From the NCBI RefSeq assembly GCF_030065885.1, contig NZ_JASJCS010000003.1, positions 16,262 to 80,261 on the forward strand: a stretch of 64,000 nucleotides of DNA. Direction: 5' to 3'. Below are positions 54,728 to 63,871 of the stretch, piece after piece. This DNA is from Ilumatobacter sp. (lineage in GTDB: Bacteria; Actinomycetota; Acidimicrobiia; Acidimicrobiales; Ilumatobacteraceae). A model generated the notes under the pieces. That model did not search any database and had not been told where the DNA came from. It was given only the letters and a program-made list of their open reading frames with translations. Numbering within the stretch: the stretch's first letter is position 1; the number at the start of each line of letters is the position of its first letter. The position numbers and the translations under genes were made by a program.

Positions 54728-55255
54728 ATGGCAGCCGATGCGACGTGGGTCCGCGATCACATTCGCGCAATCGACGACTACCCCCAGGAAGGCGTCACGT
54801 TCCGGGACATCACCCCGCTGCTCGGCAACGAGGCGGCGTTCGGCCGGGCGGTCGACGACCTCGTGACCTGCTTCCACGACGTGTCGGTCGACCGTGTGGT
54901 CGGGGTCGAGTCGCGCGGGTTCATCCTGGCCGCGCCGGTCGCCTACCGCCTGCGGGCCGGGTTCGTACCGGTTCGCAAGCCCGGCAAGCTGCCATGGGCC
55001 GTCGCTCGTGAGGAGTACGAGCTCGAGTACGGCACCGACAAGCTCGAGATCCATCGCGACGCCATCCACCCCGGCGAGAAGATCCTGGTCGTCGACGACG
55101 TGCTCGCCACCGGCGGTACCGCCGCCGCCACCGGGCGCCTCGTCGAGACGCTGGGCGGTGTGATCGTCGGGTTCGGGTTCCTGATCGAACTGGCGTCACT
55201 GCAGGGGCGCGGCAAGCTCGGTGAGCACCGGGCAGAGAGCCTGACCGTCTACTGA
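54728..55255 (+). CDS. apt: Adenine phosphoribosyltransferase
   Basis: A 175-residue type I phosphoribosyltransferase salvaging adenine with PRPP to AMP. PQEGVTFRDITPLLGN, VVGVESRGFILAAPVA and the PRPP loop ILVVDDVLATGGTAAA are present. It ends three bases before the rsh gene, the common actinobacterial secDF-apt-rel order. Confidence 0.96.
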   Translation: MAADATWVRDHIRAIDDYPQEGVTFRDITPLLGNEAAFGRAVDDLVTCFHDVSVDRVVGVESRGFILAAPVAYRLRAGFVPVRKPGKLPWAVAREEYELEYGTDKLEIHRDAIHPGEKILVVDDVLATGGTAAATGRLVETLGGVIVGFGFLIELASLQGRGKLGEHRAESLTVY

Positions 55256-55258
55256 GCC

Positions 55259-57487
55259 ATGGCGACCGTCGACCGCGTCCTTCCCTGGCGACGGCATCAC
55301 GAGTCGGCCGCGGCCAGTGAGCTGACCCCGCTCCTCGCCAGCTACCGCAGCCACCATCCCAAGTCCCGCGTCGACACCATCAACCGCGCCTACCACATGG
55401 CGGCCGAGGCGCATCGCTCGCAGACCCGCTCGAGCGGCGAGAGCTACATCAACCATCCACTGGCGGTGGCCAAGATCGTCGCCGACATCGGCCTCGACGA
55501 GACGTCGGTCGCCGCCGCACTCCTGCACGACGCGGTCGAAGACACCGAGATCACGCTGACCGACGTCGAGGAGGGCTTCGGCAACGAGGTCAAGGACATC
55601 GTCGACGGTGTGACGAAGCTCGAGCGGATCCAGTTCGACTCGCGCGAGGCGCAGCAGGCCGCGACGATGCGGAAGATGCTGGTGGCGATGGCGCGCGACC
55701 TGCGGGTCCTCGTGATCAAGCTGGCCGATCGTCTGCACAACATGCGAACGCTGGCCGGCATGCCGCTCGAGAAGCAGCGCCGCATCGCGCAGGAGACGCT
55801 CGACATCTACGCCCCGCTGGCGCACCGGCTCGGCATCCAGGAGATCAAGCAGCAGCTCGAGGATCTCTCCTTCGCCGCACTGCACCCCAAGCGGTACGCC
55901 GAGCTCGACCACCTCGTCGCGACACGTACGCCCGAGCGCGAGGTGTTCCTCGCCCAGGCCGTCGCCGAGGTCCGAGCCCGGCTGAAGGAGCTCGGCATCG
56001 AAGCCGAGATCACCGGACGCGGCAAGCACCTCTGGAGCGTCTACGAGAAGATGGTCGTCAAGGACCGCGAGTTCGACGAGATCTTCGACATCGTGGCCGT
56101 GCGCGTGATCGTCGAGTCGATCAAGGACTGCTACGCGGCGCTGGGCAGCATCCACGGCCGGTGGCGGCCGGTCGTCGGCCGCTTCAAGGACTACATCGCG
56201 ATGCCGAAGTTCAACCTCTACCAGAGCTTGCACACGACGGTCATCGGGCCGGCAGGACGGCCGATCGAGGTGCAGATCCGAACCCGCGAGATGCACCACC
56301 GCGCCGAATGGGGCGTCGCGGCGCACTGGGCGTACAAGGACGAGGTCAACAAGACCACCGACATCGACTGGTTGAACCGCATCATCGACTGGCAGGCCGA
56401 GGTCAGCGACCCGAACCAGTTCATGGAGAACCTGAAGACCGATCTCGAGCAGGACGAGGTCTTCGTGTTCACCCCCAAGGGCAAGGTCATCACGTTGCCC
56501 GTCGGGTCGACGCCCGTCGACTTCGCATACGCAGTGCACACCGAGGTGGGCCATGCCTGCATCGGCAGCAAGGTCAACGGGCGACTCGTCTCGCTCGATC
56601 ACACGCTGACCAGCGGTGACACCTGCGAGATCTTCACGTCCAAGGTCGAGACGGCCGGCCCGTCACAGGACTGGCTGGGCTTCGTCGCCTCGCATCGGGC
56701 GCAGAACAAGATCCGGCAGTGGTTCAGCCGCGAGCGGCGCGTCGACATGATCGAGGCCGGTCGCGACGACCTGGCCGACGAGTTCCGGCGCGAGGGCCTC
56801 CCGGTCCAGAAGATCTGGCAGTCCGACCAGCTGGCCGAGGTGGTCGCGGAGATCGGCTACAGCGATCACGACACGCTGCTCGCCGCGATCGGCGAGCACC
56901 ACGTGTCGGCTCGTAGCGTCGCCCAGAAGGTCGCCAGGTCCTTCCGCGACGGCGGCGACCGCGAGCAGCTGCCGTCGACGGTGTTCACCCAGCGGACGAC
57001 GAAGCCGCCCGCAGGTGGGGCCATCGGCGTGCACGTCGAGGGCCTCGACGACGTGCTGGTGAGGCTGGCGAACTGCTGCACCCCGGTCCCCGGCGACGAG
57101 ATCCTCGGGTTCGTCACGCGTGGCCGCGGGGTGAGCGTGCACCGCATCGACTGCGCCAACGCGACATCGTTGTCGTCCGAGCACGCGACCCGGGTGATCG
57201 ACGTCGAGTGGGACCGCGAGACCCGAGATCAGATCTTCGTGGCCGGTGTCGAGGTGGCAGCCTACGACCGGTCGCGCTTGCTGCTCGACGTCGCGAAGGC
57301 GCTGGGAGAGCAGGGCGTCAACATCCTCGGCTGCGACACGATCACCGGCGACGACCGCGTGGCGAGGATGCGCTTTCGCTTCGAGATGTCGAACACCGCC
57401 CAGCTGTCGACCGTGCTCAACACGATCAAGCGCATCGACAGCGTCTTCGACGTCCACCGCATCGTCCCCGGCGGCGGCGAGGACTAG
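55259..57487 (+). CDS. rsh: Bifunctional (p)ppGpp synthetase/hydrolase
   Basis: A 742-residue RelA/SpoT homologue controlling the stringent response. Order: HD hydrolase (INHPLAVAKIVADIG, LLHDAVEDTE), synthetase (KEGR-type region near GRGKHLWSVYEKM, FDIVAVRVIV, YQSLHTTVIGP), TGS (FVFTPKGKVITLPVGSTPVDFAYAVH), helical/zinc-finger region with NCCTPVPGDEI, and C-terminal ACT. The intact HDAVED motif predicts active hydrolysis. Also called rel or relA. Confidence 0.96.
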   Translation: MATVDRVLPWRRHHESAAASELTPLLASYRSHHPKSRVDTINRAYHMAAEAHRSQTRSSGESYINHPLAVAKIVADIGLDETSVAAALLHDAVEDTEITLTDVEEGFGNEVKDIVDGVTKLERIQFDSREAQQAATMRKMLVAMARDLRVLVIKLADRLHNMRTLAGMPLEKQRRIAQETLDIYAPLAHRLGIQEIKQQLEDLSFAALHPKRYAELDHLVATRTPEREVFLAQAVAEVRARLKELGIEAEITGRGKHLWSVYEKMVVKDREFDEIFDIVAVRVIVESIKDCYAALGSIHGRWRPVVGRFKDYIAMPKFNLYQSLHTTVIGPAGRPIEVQIRTREMHHRAEWGVAAHWAYKDEVNKTTDIDWLNRIIDWQAEVSDPNQFMENLKTDLEQDEVFVFTPKGKVITLPVGSTPVDFAYAVHTEVGHACIGSKVNGRLVSLDHTLTSGDTCEIFTSKVETAGPSQDWLGFVASHRAQNKIRQWFSRERRVDMIEAGRDDLADEFRREGLPVQKIWQSDQLAEVVAEIGYSDHDTLLAAIGEHHVSARSVAQKVARSFRDGGDREQLPSTVFTQRTTKPPAGGAIGVHVEGLDDVLVRLANCCTPVPGDEILGFVTRGRGVSVHRIDCANATSLSSEHATRVIDVEWDRETRDQIFVAGVEVAAYDRSRLLLDVAKALGEQGVNILGCDTITGDDRVARMRFRFEMSNTAQLSTVLNTIKRIDSVFDVHRIVPGGGED

Positions 57488-57568
57488 CTTCCATCGGGCT
57501 TCGCCCGATGATCGTCACCCGGCGACGTCAGAGAACAACCGTAGGGCCGACGAGCCCGCCTTCATGGA

Positions 57569-57574
57569 TAGCCT
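57569..57574 (+). promoter_or_regulatory. Leaderless -10 box, hisS
   Basis: TAGCCT in the context GGATAGCCT, eight bases before GTG 57583; the same nonamer precedes tgt. Confidence 0.55.
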
Positions 57575-57582
57575 GGCGGGCC

Positions 57583-58842
57583 GTGCCAGCGTTCCAGACG
57601 AGCCCAGGGATGCGCGACATCCTCGCGCCCGAGTCGGCTCGTTGGCGCCGCTTCACCGACGTGTTCGCCGAGGTGGCCGAACTCGCCGGCTACGGGTTCG
57701 TGATCCCGCCGATGATGGAGGATCTCGGGGTCTTCACCCGGCTCGGTGAGGCGACCGAGATCGTGACGAAGGAGATGTACGACTTCGTCGACAAGGGCGA
57801 CCGGCACGTGGCGCTGCGGCCCGAGCAGACCGCCGGCGTCTGCCGGGCGTACGTCGAGCATCGGCCGATCACGCCGTGGAAGACCTGGTACTCGGGCCCG
57901 AACTTCCGGTACGAGAAGCCGCAGCGCGGCCGTTACCGCCAGTTCGATCAGGTCGGGATCGAGGTGCTCGGCTCCGACGACGCCCACCTCGACGTCGAGG
58001 TCATCGCGCTCGGCTGGGAGTTCTACCGCCGGCTCGGCCTCCAGCGGGTCGAACTGCTGCTCAACTCGCTCGGCGAACCGGGCGACAGGGCTCGGTACAT
58101 CGACGCGCTCCGCTCGCACTTCGAATCAGCCGATCTGACCGCCCAGAGCCGGGCGACGCTGGCCAAGAACCCGCTGCGCGTCCTCGACTCCAAGCGCTCG
58201 GAGGACGAATCGGCGATCGAGGCCGCACCAACGATCGATCAGTACTGGTCCGATGCGGCGGCCGAGCACTTCGCAACCGTGCGCGCCGGCCTCGAGGCGC
58301 TCGCCATCCCGTACACGATCGACCTGAAGCTCGTCAGGGGCCTCGACTACTACCGCCGAACGACGTTCGAGTTCGCCGGCCTCACGCTCGATTCGGCGCA
58401 GAACGCACTCGGTGGCGGCGGTCGCTACGACGGTCTCGTCGAAGCGCTCGGCGGCCCGCCGACGCCCGGCATCGGCTTCGCGCTCGGTGTCGACCGCACC
58501 CTCATCGCCTGCGACGACGAAGGCGTCTTCGGCGCACCCGACACCGACGTCGACGTGTTCGTCGTCGACACCGTCGGCGGCGGCGAGGCGGTGGTGCTCA
58601 CGCACGAGCTGCGCGCCGCCGGCATCAGCGTCGACCGGTCGTTCGACGGCCGCAGCATGAAGGCCCAGATGAAGGGCGCGAACCGCAGTGGTGCTGCGTA
58701 CGCCGTCATCGTCGGCTCCGACGAGTTGGCCGCCGACGAGGTCGCCATCAGGCCCCTCCGCTCGGGCGGCGACCAGGTCAGCGTCGCCCGCTCCGAGCTC
58801 GTCCCCGATCTCCAGTCCCGTCTCGAAGAAGGCAACCGATGA
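57583..58842 (+). CDS. hisS: Histidyl-tRNA synthetase
   Basis: A 419-residue class II synthetase. It starts FQTSPGMRDILAPESARW; motif 2 includes RYEKPQRGRYRQFDQVG; the His-specific motifs LVRGLDYYRRTTFEF and GGGGRYDGLVEALGGPPTPGIGFALG split across the active site; the C-terminal anticodon domain follows. GTG 57583 is fixed by the upstream -10 box. The stop overlaps the aspS start. Confidence 0.96.
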   Translation: MPAFQTSPGMRDILAPESARWRRFTDVFAEVAELAGYGFVIPPMMEDLGVFTRLGEATEIVTKEMYDFVDKGDRHVALRPEQTAGVCRAYVEHRPITPWKTWYSGPNFRYEKPQRGRYRQFDQVGIEVLGSDDAHLDVEVIALGWEFYRRLGLQRVELLLNSLGEPGDRARYIDALRSHFESADLTAQSRATLAKNPLRVLDSKRSEDESAIEAAPTIDQYWSDAAAEHFATVRAGLEALAIPYTIDLKLVRGLDYYRRTTFEFAGLTLDSAQNALGGGGRYDGLVEALGGPPTPGIGFALGVDRTLIACDDEGVFGAPDTDVDVFVVDTVGGGEAVVLTHELRAAGISVDRSFDGRSMKAQMKGANRSGAAYAVIVGSDELAADEVAIRPLRSGGDQVSVARSELVPDLQSRLEEGNR

Positions 58843-60593
58843 GCAAGACCTCCCTCCGAACCCACCAGTGCGGCGAGCTCCGTGCCGAGCACGTCGGCCA
58901 GCAGGTCGCGTTGACCGGCTGGGTGGCACGCCGGCGCGAGCACGGTGAGCACCTGGCGTTCGTCGACCTGCGCGACCACTCCGGCATCACGCAGTGCGTG
59001 ATCAACGAGGACGTCGACGTCCGCTCCGAATACGTCGTGCGGATCACCGGCGTCGTGCGCCACCGGCCCGAGGGCACGGTCAACGAGAACCTGCCGACGG
59101 GTGAGATCGAAGTCGGGGAGTGCGAGGTCGAGGTGCTTCGCAAGGCGACGCCGCCGCCGTTCCCGGTCGACGCCAGGGCCGACGATGTCGACGAGGTGCT
59201 GCGTCTGCAGCACCGCTACATCGATCTCCGGCGTGAGCGGATGCAGAAGAACCTGCGGCTTCGTTCGGTCGTCAATTCAGCGATCCGCACGTCGATGGAG
59301 CGGCAGGGCTTCGTCGAGGTCGAGACGCCGATGCTCGTGCCGTCGACGCCCGAGGGGGCCCGCGAGTTCCTCGTGCCGTCGCGCAAGGAGCCCGGTTCGT
59401 TCTACGCCTTGCCGCAGTCGCCGCAGCTGTTCAAACAGCTGTTGATGGTCGGCGGTGTCGACCGCTACTACCAGATCGCCCGCTGCCTGCGCGACGAGGA
59501 CCTGCGCGCCGACCGCCAGTACGAGTTCATGCAGCTCGACCTCGAGATGAGCTTCGTCGAGCAGGACGACGTTCTCGACGCGATCAGCGAGTCGGTGCTC
59601 GACGCCGCCGAGGCGGTCACGGGCGAGCGGCCCGAACCGATCCCGCACATCACCTGGCACGAGGCGATGGAGCGGTGGGGCATCGACAAGCCCGACCTGC
59701 GCTTCGGCATGGAGCTGATCGAGCTCACCGACGTGTTCGCCGCGACCGAGTTCAAGGCCTTCGCCGGCGCCGCCTCGATCAAGGGCCTGCGGGTCGCCGG
59801 TCGCTCCGACGAGTTCGGGCGCAACCAGCTCGACAAGCTCACCGACCAGGCGAAGAAGCTCGGCGCCAAGGGCCTGGTGTGGATGCGGGTCACCGACACC
59901 GATGGGACGGTGGGCCTCGACTCACCGGTCGCCAAGTTCCTGTCCGACGCCGAGCAGACGGCGCTCGCGGCCCGCATGGAGGCCGAACCGGGCGATCTAC
60001 TGCTCATCGTGGCCGACGAGTGGATGACCACGTGCGAGGTGCTCGGCGTGCTCCGCAACGACCTCGGCCGGCCGCCGGTCCACCAGGGCCCGTACAAGTA
60101 CGTCTGGATCATCGAGTTCCCGCTCTTCGTCGGCATCGACAAGGAGACCGGGCGCCCCAAGCCGGGCCACCATCCGTTCACGATGCCGCATCCCGACGAC
60201 GTCGAGCTGCTCGAGAGCGACCCCATGAAGGTCCGATCGATCGCCTACGACCTGGTCCTCAACGGCTGGGAGCTCGGATCGGGATCGATCAGAATCCACG
60301 AGCCGGACCTGCAGCGCCGGATCTTCACCGCCCTCGGTATCACCGAGGAGGAAGCGGCGAGGAAGTTCGGCTTCTTCCTGAACCCCTTCGACTACGGCGC
60401 ACCGCCGCACGGCGGCTTCGCCTACGGCCTCGACCGTCTCGTCGCCATCCTGGCAGGGGAGGAGAACATCCGCGAGGTGATCGCCTTCCCCAAGACCCAG
60501 TCCGGCGCCGACCCGATGACCAACGCCCCGAGCGAGGGCGATCCGGCCCAGCTCAACGAGCTCGGTCTGCGAGTGCTGCCGAAGGTCGAGTGA
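58839..60593 (+). CDS. aspS: Aspartyl-tRNA synthetase
   Basis: A 584-residue class IIb synthetase with N-terminal OB anticodon domain (VALTGWVARRREHGEHLAFVDLRD), motif 1, motif 2 (RCLRDEDLRADRQYEF), the bacterial GAD insertion (about residues 290-410), and motif 3 (GFAYGLDRLVAILAGE). Bacterial enzymes of this kind may be discriminating or Asp/Asn non-discriminating; sequence alone does not settle it. ATG overlaps the hisS stop. Confidence 0.96.
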   Translation: MSKTSLRTHQCGELRAEHVGQQVALTGWVARRREHGEHLAFVDLRDHSGITQCVINEDVDVRSEYVVRITGVVRHRPEGTVNENLPTGEIEVGECEVEVLRKATPPPFPVDARADDVDEVLRLQHRYIDLRRERMQKNLRLRSVVNSAIRTSMERQGFVEVETPMLVPSTPEGAREFLVPSRKEPGSFYALPQSPQLFKQLLMVGGVDRYYQIARCLRDEDLRADRQYEFMQLDLEMSFVEQDDVLDAISESVLDAAEAVTGERPEPIPHITWHEAMERWGIDKPDLRFGMELIELTDVFAATEFKAFAGAASIKGLRVAGRSDEFGRNQLDKLTDQAKKLGAKGLVWMRVTDTDGTVGLDSPVAKFLSDAEQTALAARMEAEPGDLLLIVADEWMTTCEVLGVLRNDLGRPPVHQGPYKYVWIIEFPLFVGIDKETGRPKPGHHPFTMPHPDDVELLESDPMKVRSIAYDLVLNGWELGSGSIRIHEPDLQRRIFTALGITEEEAARKFGFFLNPFDYGAPPHGGFAYGLDRLVAILAGEENIREVIAFPKTQSGADPMTNAPSEGDPAQLNELGLRVLPKVE

Positions 60594-60600
60594 GGCTCGA

Positions 60601-61752
60601 ATGACGGCGGAGCCGGCGACCGGGTCGGCCCAGGGCACCGACGCGGCCACGCTGGCCCGCCACTTCGGCACCGAGCGGGATCTCCTGCCGCTGTGGATCG
60701 CCGAGCCGAGCGTCGAGCTCGCGCCCGCCGTGGTCGAGGTGTTGCGGTCTCGCGCGGCAGCCGGCTGGTACGGGTACGAGACGCGTCCCGAGTCGATCGT
60801 CGACGCGTTCTGGCAGTGGGCCGCCGACCGCCACGGCTGGGATCGCACGGGCGAGAGGGCGATCGTGAGCCCGAGCGTCGGGACCTCGGTCGGCGTATTG
60901 ATCGCCGAGCTCACCGAGCCCGGCGACGGCGTGATCCTCCAACCGCCCGTGTTCACCGACTTCAAGCCACAGATCGTCGCCAACGACCGAGTGCCCGTGC
61001 GCAACCCGTTGCTCTTCGTCGACGGGCGATACCAGTTGGATCTCGACGGCCTGGAGGCGCTCGCCGCCGAACCGGGCAACCGGATGTTGATCCTGTGCAC
61101 CCCGCACAACCCGGTCGGACGGGTGTGGTCGCACGACGAGCTGGACGGCGTCGCAGCGATCTGCGCCGAGCACGACGTCTTCGTGCTGGCCGACGAGATC
61201 CACGCCGACCTCGCGCTGGCGCCGCACCGGTTCACCCCGTTCACATCGGTGGCCAGTTCGCATGACGTCGCGTGGGCGGCGACCCACGGCCCGATCAAGA
61301 CGTTCGGCCTCGCCGGCGTCTGCGACACCCTGCTGATCACCGACCGGACCGACGTCGCCGAGCGCTTCGAGCGTCGCAGCTCGCAGCTCCACCTGACCCG
61401 CAACAACGTGTTCGGCCTGGCGGCGTTCGAGGCCGCCTACCGCCACGGTAAGGACTGGCTCGACGAGCTCCTGGCGCTCGTCGCGGGCAACCTCGAAGTG
61501 TTGCGATCGGAACTGCCCGACGGCATCGATCTGATCGAACCCGATGGCACCTACCTCGCCTGGCTCGACCTCCGTCGTTTGTCCCTCGACGTCCCCGAGC
61601 TTCCTCGATGGCTGGGTTCGGCGGGCGTCGCCCTTAGCCCCGGCCACTGGTTCGGCCGAGAGGGCGCCGGCTTCGCCCGGATCACCGTCGCCGCGCCGAC
61701 GCCGATGATCGACGAAGGCGCAAGGCGGCTTGCCAGCACTATCGGCAACTGA
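60601..61752 (+). CDS. MalY/PatB-type PLP-dependent C-S lyase or aminotransferase
   Basis: A 383-residue fold-type I PLP enzyme like MalY/PatB cystathionine beta-lyase. LLPLWIAEPSVELAPAVVEVL and GWYGYETRPESIVDAFWQW open it; TPHNPVGRVW binds PLP; VLADEIHADL carries the ring-contacting Asp; GPIKTFGLAG holds the Schiff-base Lys. It would release homocysteine, pyruvate and ammonia from cystathionine, or act on cysteine conjugates. It starts eight bases after aspS. PLP comes from the pdxST pathway encoded upstream. Confidence 0.88.
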   Translation: MTAEPATGSAQGTDAATLARHFGTERDLLPLWIAEPSVELAPAVVEVLRSRAAAGWYGYETRPESIVDAFWQWAADRHGWDRTGERAIVSPSVGTSVGVLIAELTEPGDGVILQPPVFTDFKPQIVANDRVPVRNPLLFVDGRYQLDLDGLEALAAEPGNRMLILCTPHNPVGRVWSHDELDGVAAICAEHDVFVLADEIHADLALAPHRFTPFTSVASSHDVAWAATHGPIKTFGLAGVCDTLLITDRTDVAERFERRSSQLHLTRNNVFGLAAFEAAYRHGKDWLDELLALVAGNLEVLRSELPDGIDLIEPDGTYLAWLDLRRLSLDVPELPRWLGSAGVALSPGHWFGREGAGFARITVAAPTPMIDEGARRLASTIGN

Positions 61753-61920
61753 CTGTGTGGGGCCTTGGCGCCGGGGGATGCTCGCCGGAGCCAGAGGAGC
61801 CAGAACGGAGACAGCGAAGCGGCCGCATGTCGTTCCAGGGTGTGCGCAGTCCGGGATGGGCACAAGCTGCGGATGGTGGCTCGGCGGCGGGTCTTGTCGG
61901 GCACAATGTCGAGAGTGGTG

Positions 61921-62532
61921 ATGGCAAGGGAGGAGCAGCGGTCAGAAGTCCCACGTTGGCGTGCGTGGCGGAACCCGCCGGGCGTCGTGTGGCTCGTGGC
62001 GCTGGCAGCAGCATTGGCGACGATGCTCTGGGCAGTGACGTATCCCGGCTTCGCCTCTGTTCCGATGCTCATCGCTCTGCTCGGAATGCTCGTGCTGGGC
62101 AGCATCTGGTTGGTTCGGTTGATCGGATGGGTGATTGATCGCGATCGGCGTGACGCATGGCGCTGGTGCGCGGCGCCCCTGATGGTTGTCCTCACCGGTG
62201 TCCTCGTGGTGACTGATGTGCCGCTTCGGGTCCGCTTCGAACTCGCTCGCGACGACTTCGACAGGGTCGTCGAGGATCTTCCCGCGAGAGGCAGCTTCGA
62301 TGCCTGGGCACCGTTGTCGGTACCCGATTCCGTTGGTGGGTATGAAATCGTGAGGGCGTACCAGGTCGGTGAGATGGTGATCCTCTACGAAGGGGAGGGC
62401 CTCGCCTTCCACGACGCAGGCTTCGCATACCTGCCGAGCGGCCCAGACGACCGCCTCGGTAACGGCAGCTTCGAAGCACCACGCTTCCAGAGCCTCGGTG
62501 GGCGGTGGTACGCGTGGCGCGCGAGTTGGTGA
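61921..62532 (+). CDS. Small two-span membrane protein, unknown
   Basis: A 203-residue protein I do not recognise. Two hydrophobic segments lie at about residues 22-70 (VVWLVALAAALATMLWAV and MLIALLGMLVLGSIWLV) and a third at about 83-101; the remaining C-terminal 100 residues are polar and probably outside. ATG 61921 follows two in-frame GTGs (61915, 61918) that could also start it. It has no operon partner, being convergent with the HNH gene. Codon use is slightly less GC-rich than the housekeeping genes. Confidence 0.6.
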   Translation: MAREEQRSEVPRWRAWRNPPGVVWLVALAAALATMLWAVTYPGFASVPMLIALLGMLVLGSIWLVRLIGWVIDRDRRDAWRWCAAPLMVVLTGVLVVTDVPLRVRFELARDDFDRVVEDLPARGSFDAWAPLSVPDSVGGYEIVRAYQVGEMVILYEGEGLAFHDAGFAYLPSGPDDRLGNGSFEAPRFQSLGGRWYAWRASW

Positions 62533-62551
62533 CGGGCGCGTCGTCGTGGGA

Positions 62552-63805
62552 TCAGGCTGCTCGATCGGTCTCGGACTGTGGCAGGCGCGGGAGGTTGCGC
62601 TCGTTCGGCGCGATCCAGCCGAGGCCGATCCAGTTCCAGTTCCAGTCGAAGCGTTCCCGCAGCGGGCGTTCGTAGGGCTTCACCGGGTTCTGCGGTGGGC
62701 CGGTCGGGAGCACGGGCACCCCGCTGCCGTGTCTTCGGACGCCGCGTTCGTCGGTGAAGGTCACGCCGTCGAACTCGTCGGCGTTGCCCTCGATGGCCAG
62801 CCGACCCTGATGGTGCATCTTGTGGTGCTTCGGGCAGAGGCTGATGAGGTTCCGGGTGTCGGTCGTTCCACCGTCGAGCCAGTGGACGATGTGGTGGATC
62901 TCGACGAAGCGGTCGGCGGTGCAGCCCGGCACGCGGCAGCCGCGGTCGCGGCGCTCGACGATGCGGCGGGTGCGGTCGGGGACGATCCGCTGATCACGAC
63001 CGACCGAGAACGGCTTGCCGTCGCGCTCCCACACCGGTTGCACGACTCCGTCGCAGAGCAGGCGATCGCGGATCGCCATCGGGATGCGCCAGCCGTCGGT
63101 CGTGGTGGCCTCGCCGTCGGTGACGTCGAGGTGGATCCACGTGCGGTAGCGGTCACGCCTCGGCACTGACTCGACTGCGCCGAGCGATCGATCCATGCAG
63201 TCGACGAACGCCTCGGGCCACGTCACGTCGTCGTCGCCGTCGGTGAACAGGGCGTCCTTGCGCTCGGTGAGGGCGGCCTCGACTCGCCGCCCGTCGTCGA
63301 TGCCGAACTCGCCACGGATCCGCCAGCGGCCGTTCGCCGTCGCACCGAACGTCAGATGATCGGCCGGAGCCTTCTCCTGCGCCGGCTGGTGACCGTCCTG
63401 TTCGGACGACGTCGAACGCATCGCCCTCCGCAGTTTCGACACGGTGGCGATCGATGCGAGATCGGCGATCCGCCCGTCATCCGACGGCGGTGCCTTCACG
63501 ACCTCGGCGACCTGTTCGAACGACAGCTCGCCGCGCTCGAACATCGACGCAATGGTCGGGAACTCGGATCGCCGCTCGGCGACGCGAACGACGACCTTGG
63601 CTCGCTCGGGGGAGAGGCCGACCGCCCAGCCGAGGTAGGCCGCCGGCGTCCGCATGCCGGTGCCCTCCCACGAACGGGTCGACAGCACCCGCTCGGCGAG
63701 CTCGACGAGGCGTGCGTTCACCAGGTTCAACTGGCCGGCGACGTCGAGGAGCTCGGCCTCGAGCTCGGCGTGATTGCCACTCTCGACGAGAACTTCCTCG
63801 ACCAT
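62552..63805 (-). CDS. DUF222/HNH endonuclease-domain protein
   Basis: A 417-residue protein of the actinobacterial DUF222-HNH (13E12-type) family. The helical DUF222 domain occupies residues 1-270 (RVLSTRSWEGTGMRTPAAYL), and the HNH fold follows: CRVPGCTADRFVEIHHI, WLDGGTTDTRNLISLC, KHHKMHH, with CxxC-type zinc positions. The C-terminus has an odd WNWNW run. These genes occur in many copies per genome and behave like mobile or selfish units; the biochemical role is unproved. ATG 63805 lies six bases after TACGAT; ATG 63820 is the longer alternative. Confidence 0.85.
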   Translation of the reverse strand: MVEEVLVESGNHAELEAELLDVAGQLNLVNARLVELAERVLSTRSWEGTGMRTPAAYLGWAVGLSPERAKVVVRVAERRSEFPTIASMFERGELSFEQVAEVVKAPPSDDGRIADLASIATVSKLRRAMRSTSSEQDGHQPAQEKAPADHLTFGATANGRWRIRGEFGIDDGRRVEAALTERKDALFTDGDDDVTWPEAFVDCMDRSLGAVESVPRRDRYRTWIHLDVTDGEATTTDGWRIPMAIRDRLLCDGVVQPVWERDGKPFSVGRDQRIVPDRTRRIVERRDRGCRVPGCTADRFVEIHHIVHWLDGGTTDTRNLISLCPKHHKMHHQGRLAIEGNADEFDGVTFTDERGVRRHGSGVPVLPTGPPQNPVKPYERPLRERFDWNWNWIGLGWIAPNERNLPRLPQSETDRAA

Positions 63806-63811
63806 CTCAAT

Positions 63812-63817
63812 ATCGTA
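63812..63817 (-). promoter_or_regulatory. Leaderless -10 box, HNH gene
   Basis: TACGAT on the minus strand, six bases before ATG 63805, the same hexamer and spacing as at pdxS. If real, the upstream ATG 63820 is not used. Confidence 0.4.
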
Positions 63818-63852
63818 CATGTGTTCGATTCACGATGCAACGCGCCTGGTCA

Positions 63853-63871
63853 CGGGTATCGGAGATACCCG
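63853..63871. repeat. Inverted repeat upstream of HNH gene
   Basis: An 8-bp perfect stem with three-base loop, core GGGTATCGGAGATACCC, 47 bases before the HNH start. It could be an operator for that gene or a terminator of something beyond the window. Confidence 0.45.

Noticed and set aside
62636..62650. Short tandem repeat (ttccag) in the HNH gene
   Set aside because: It encodes a WNWNW run within a single coding frame; too few units to be a distinct repeat element.
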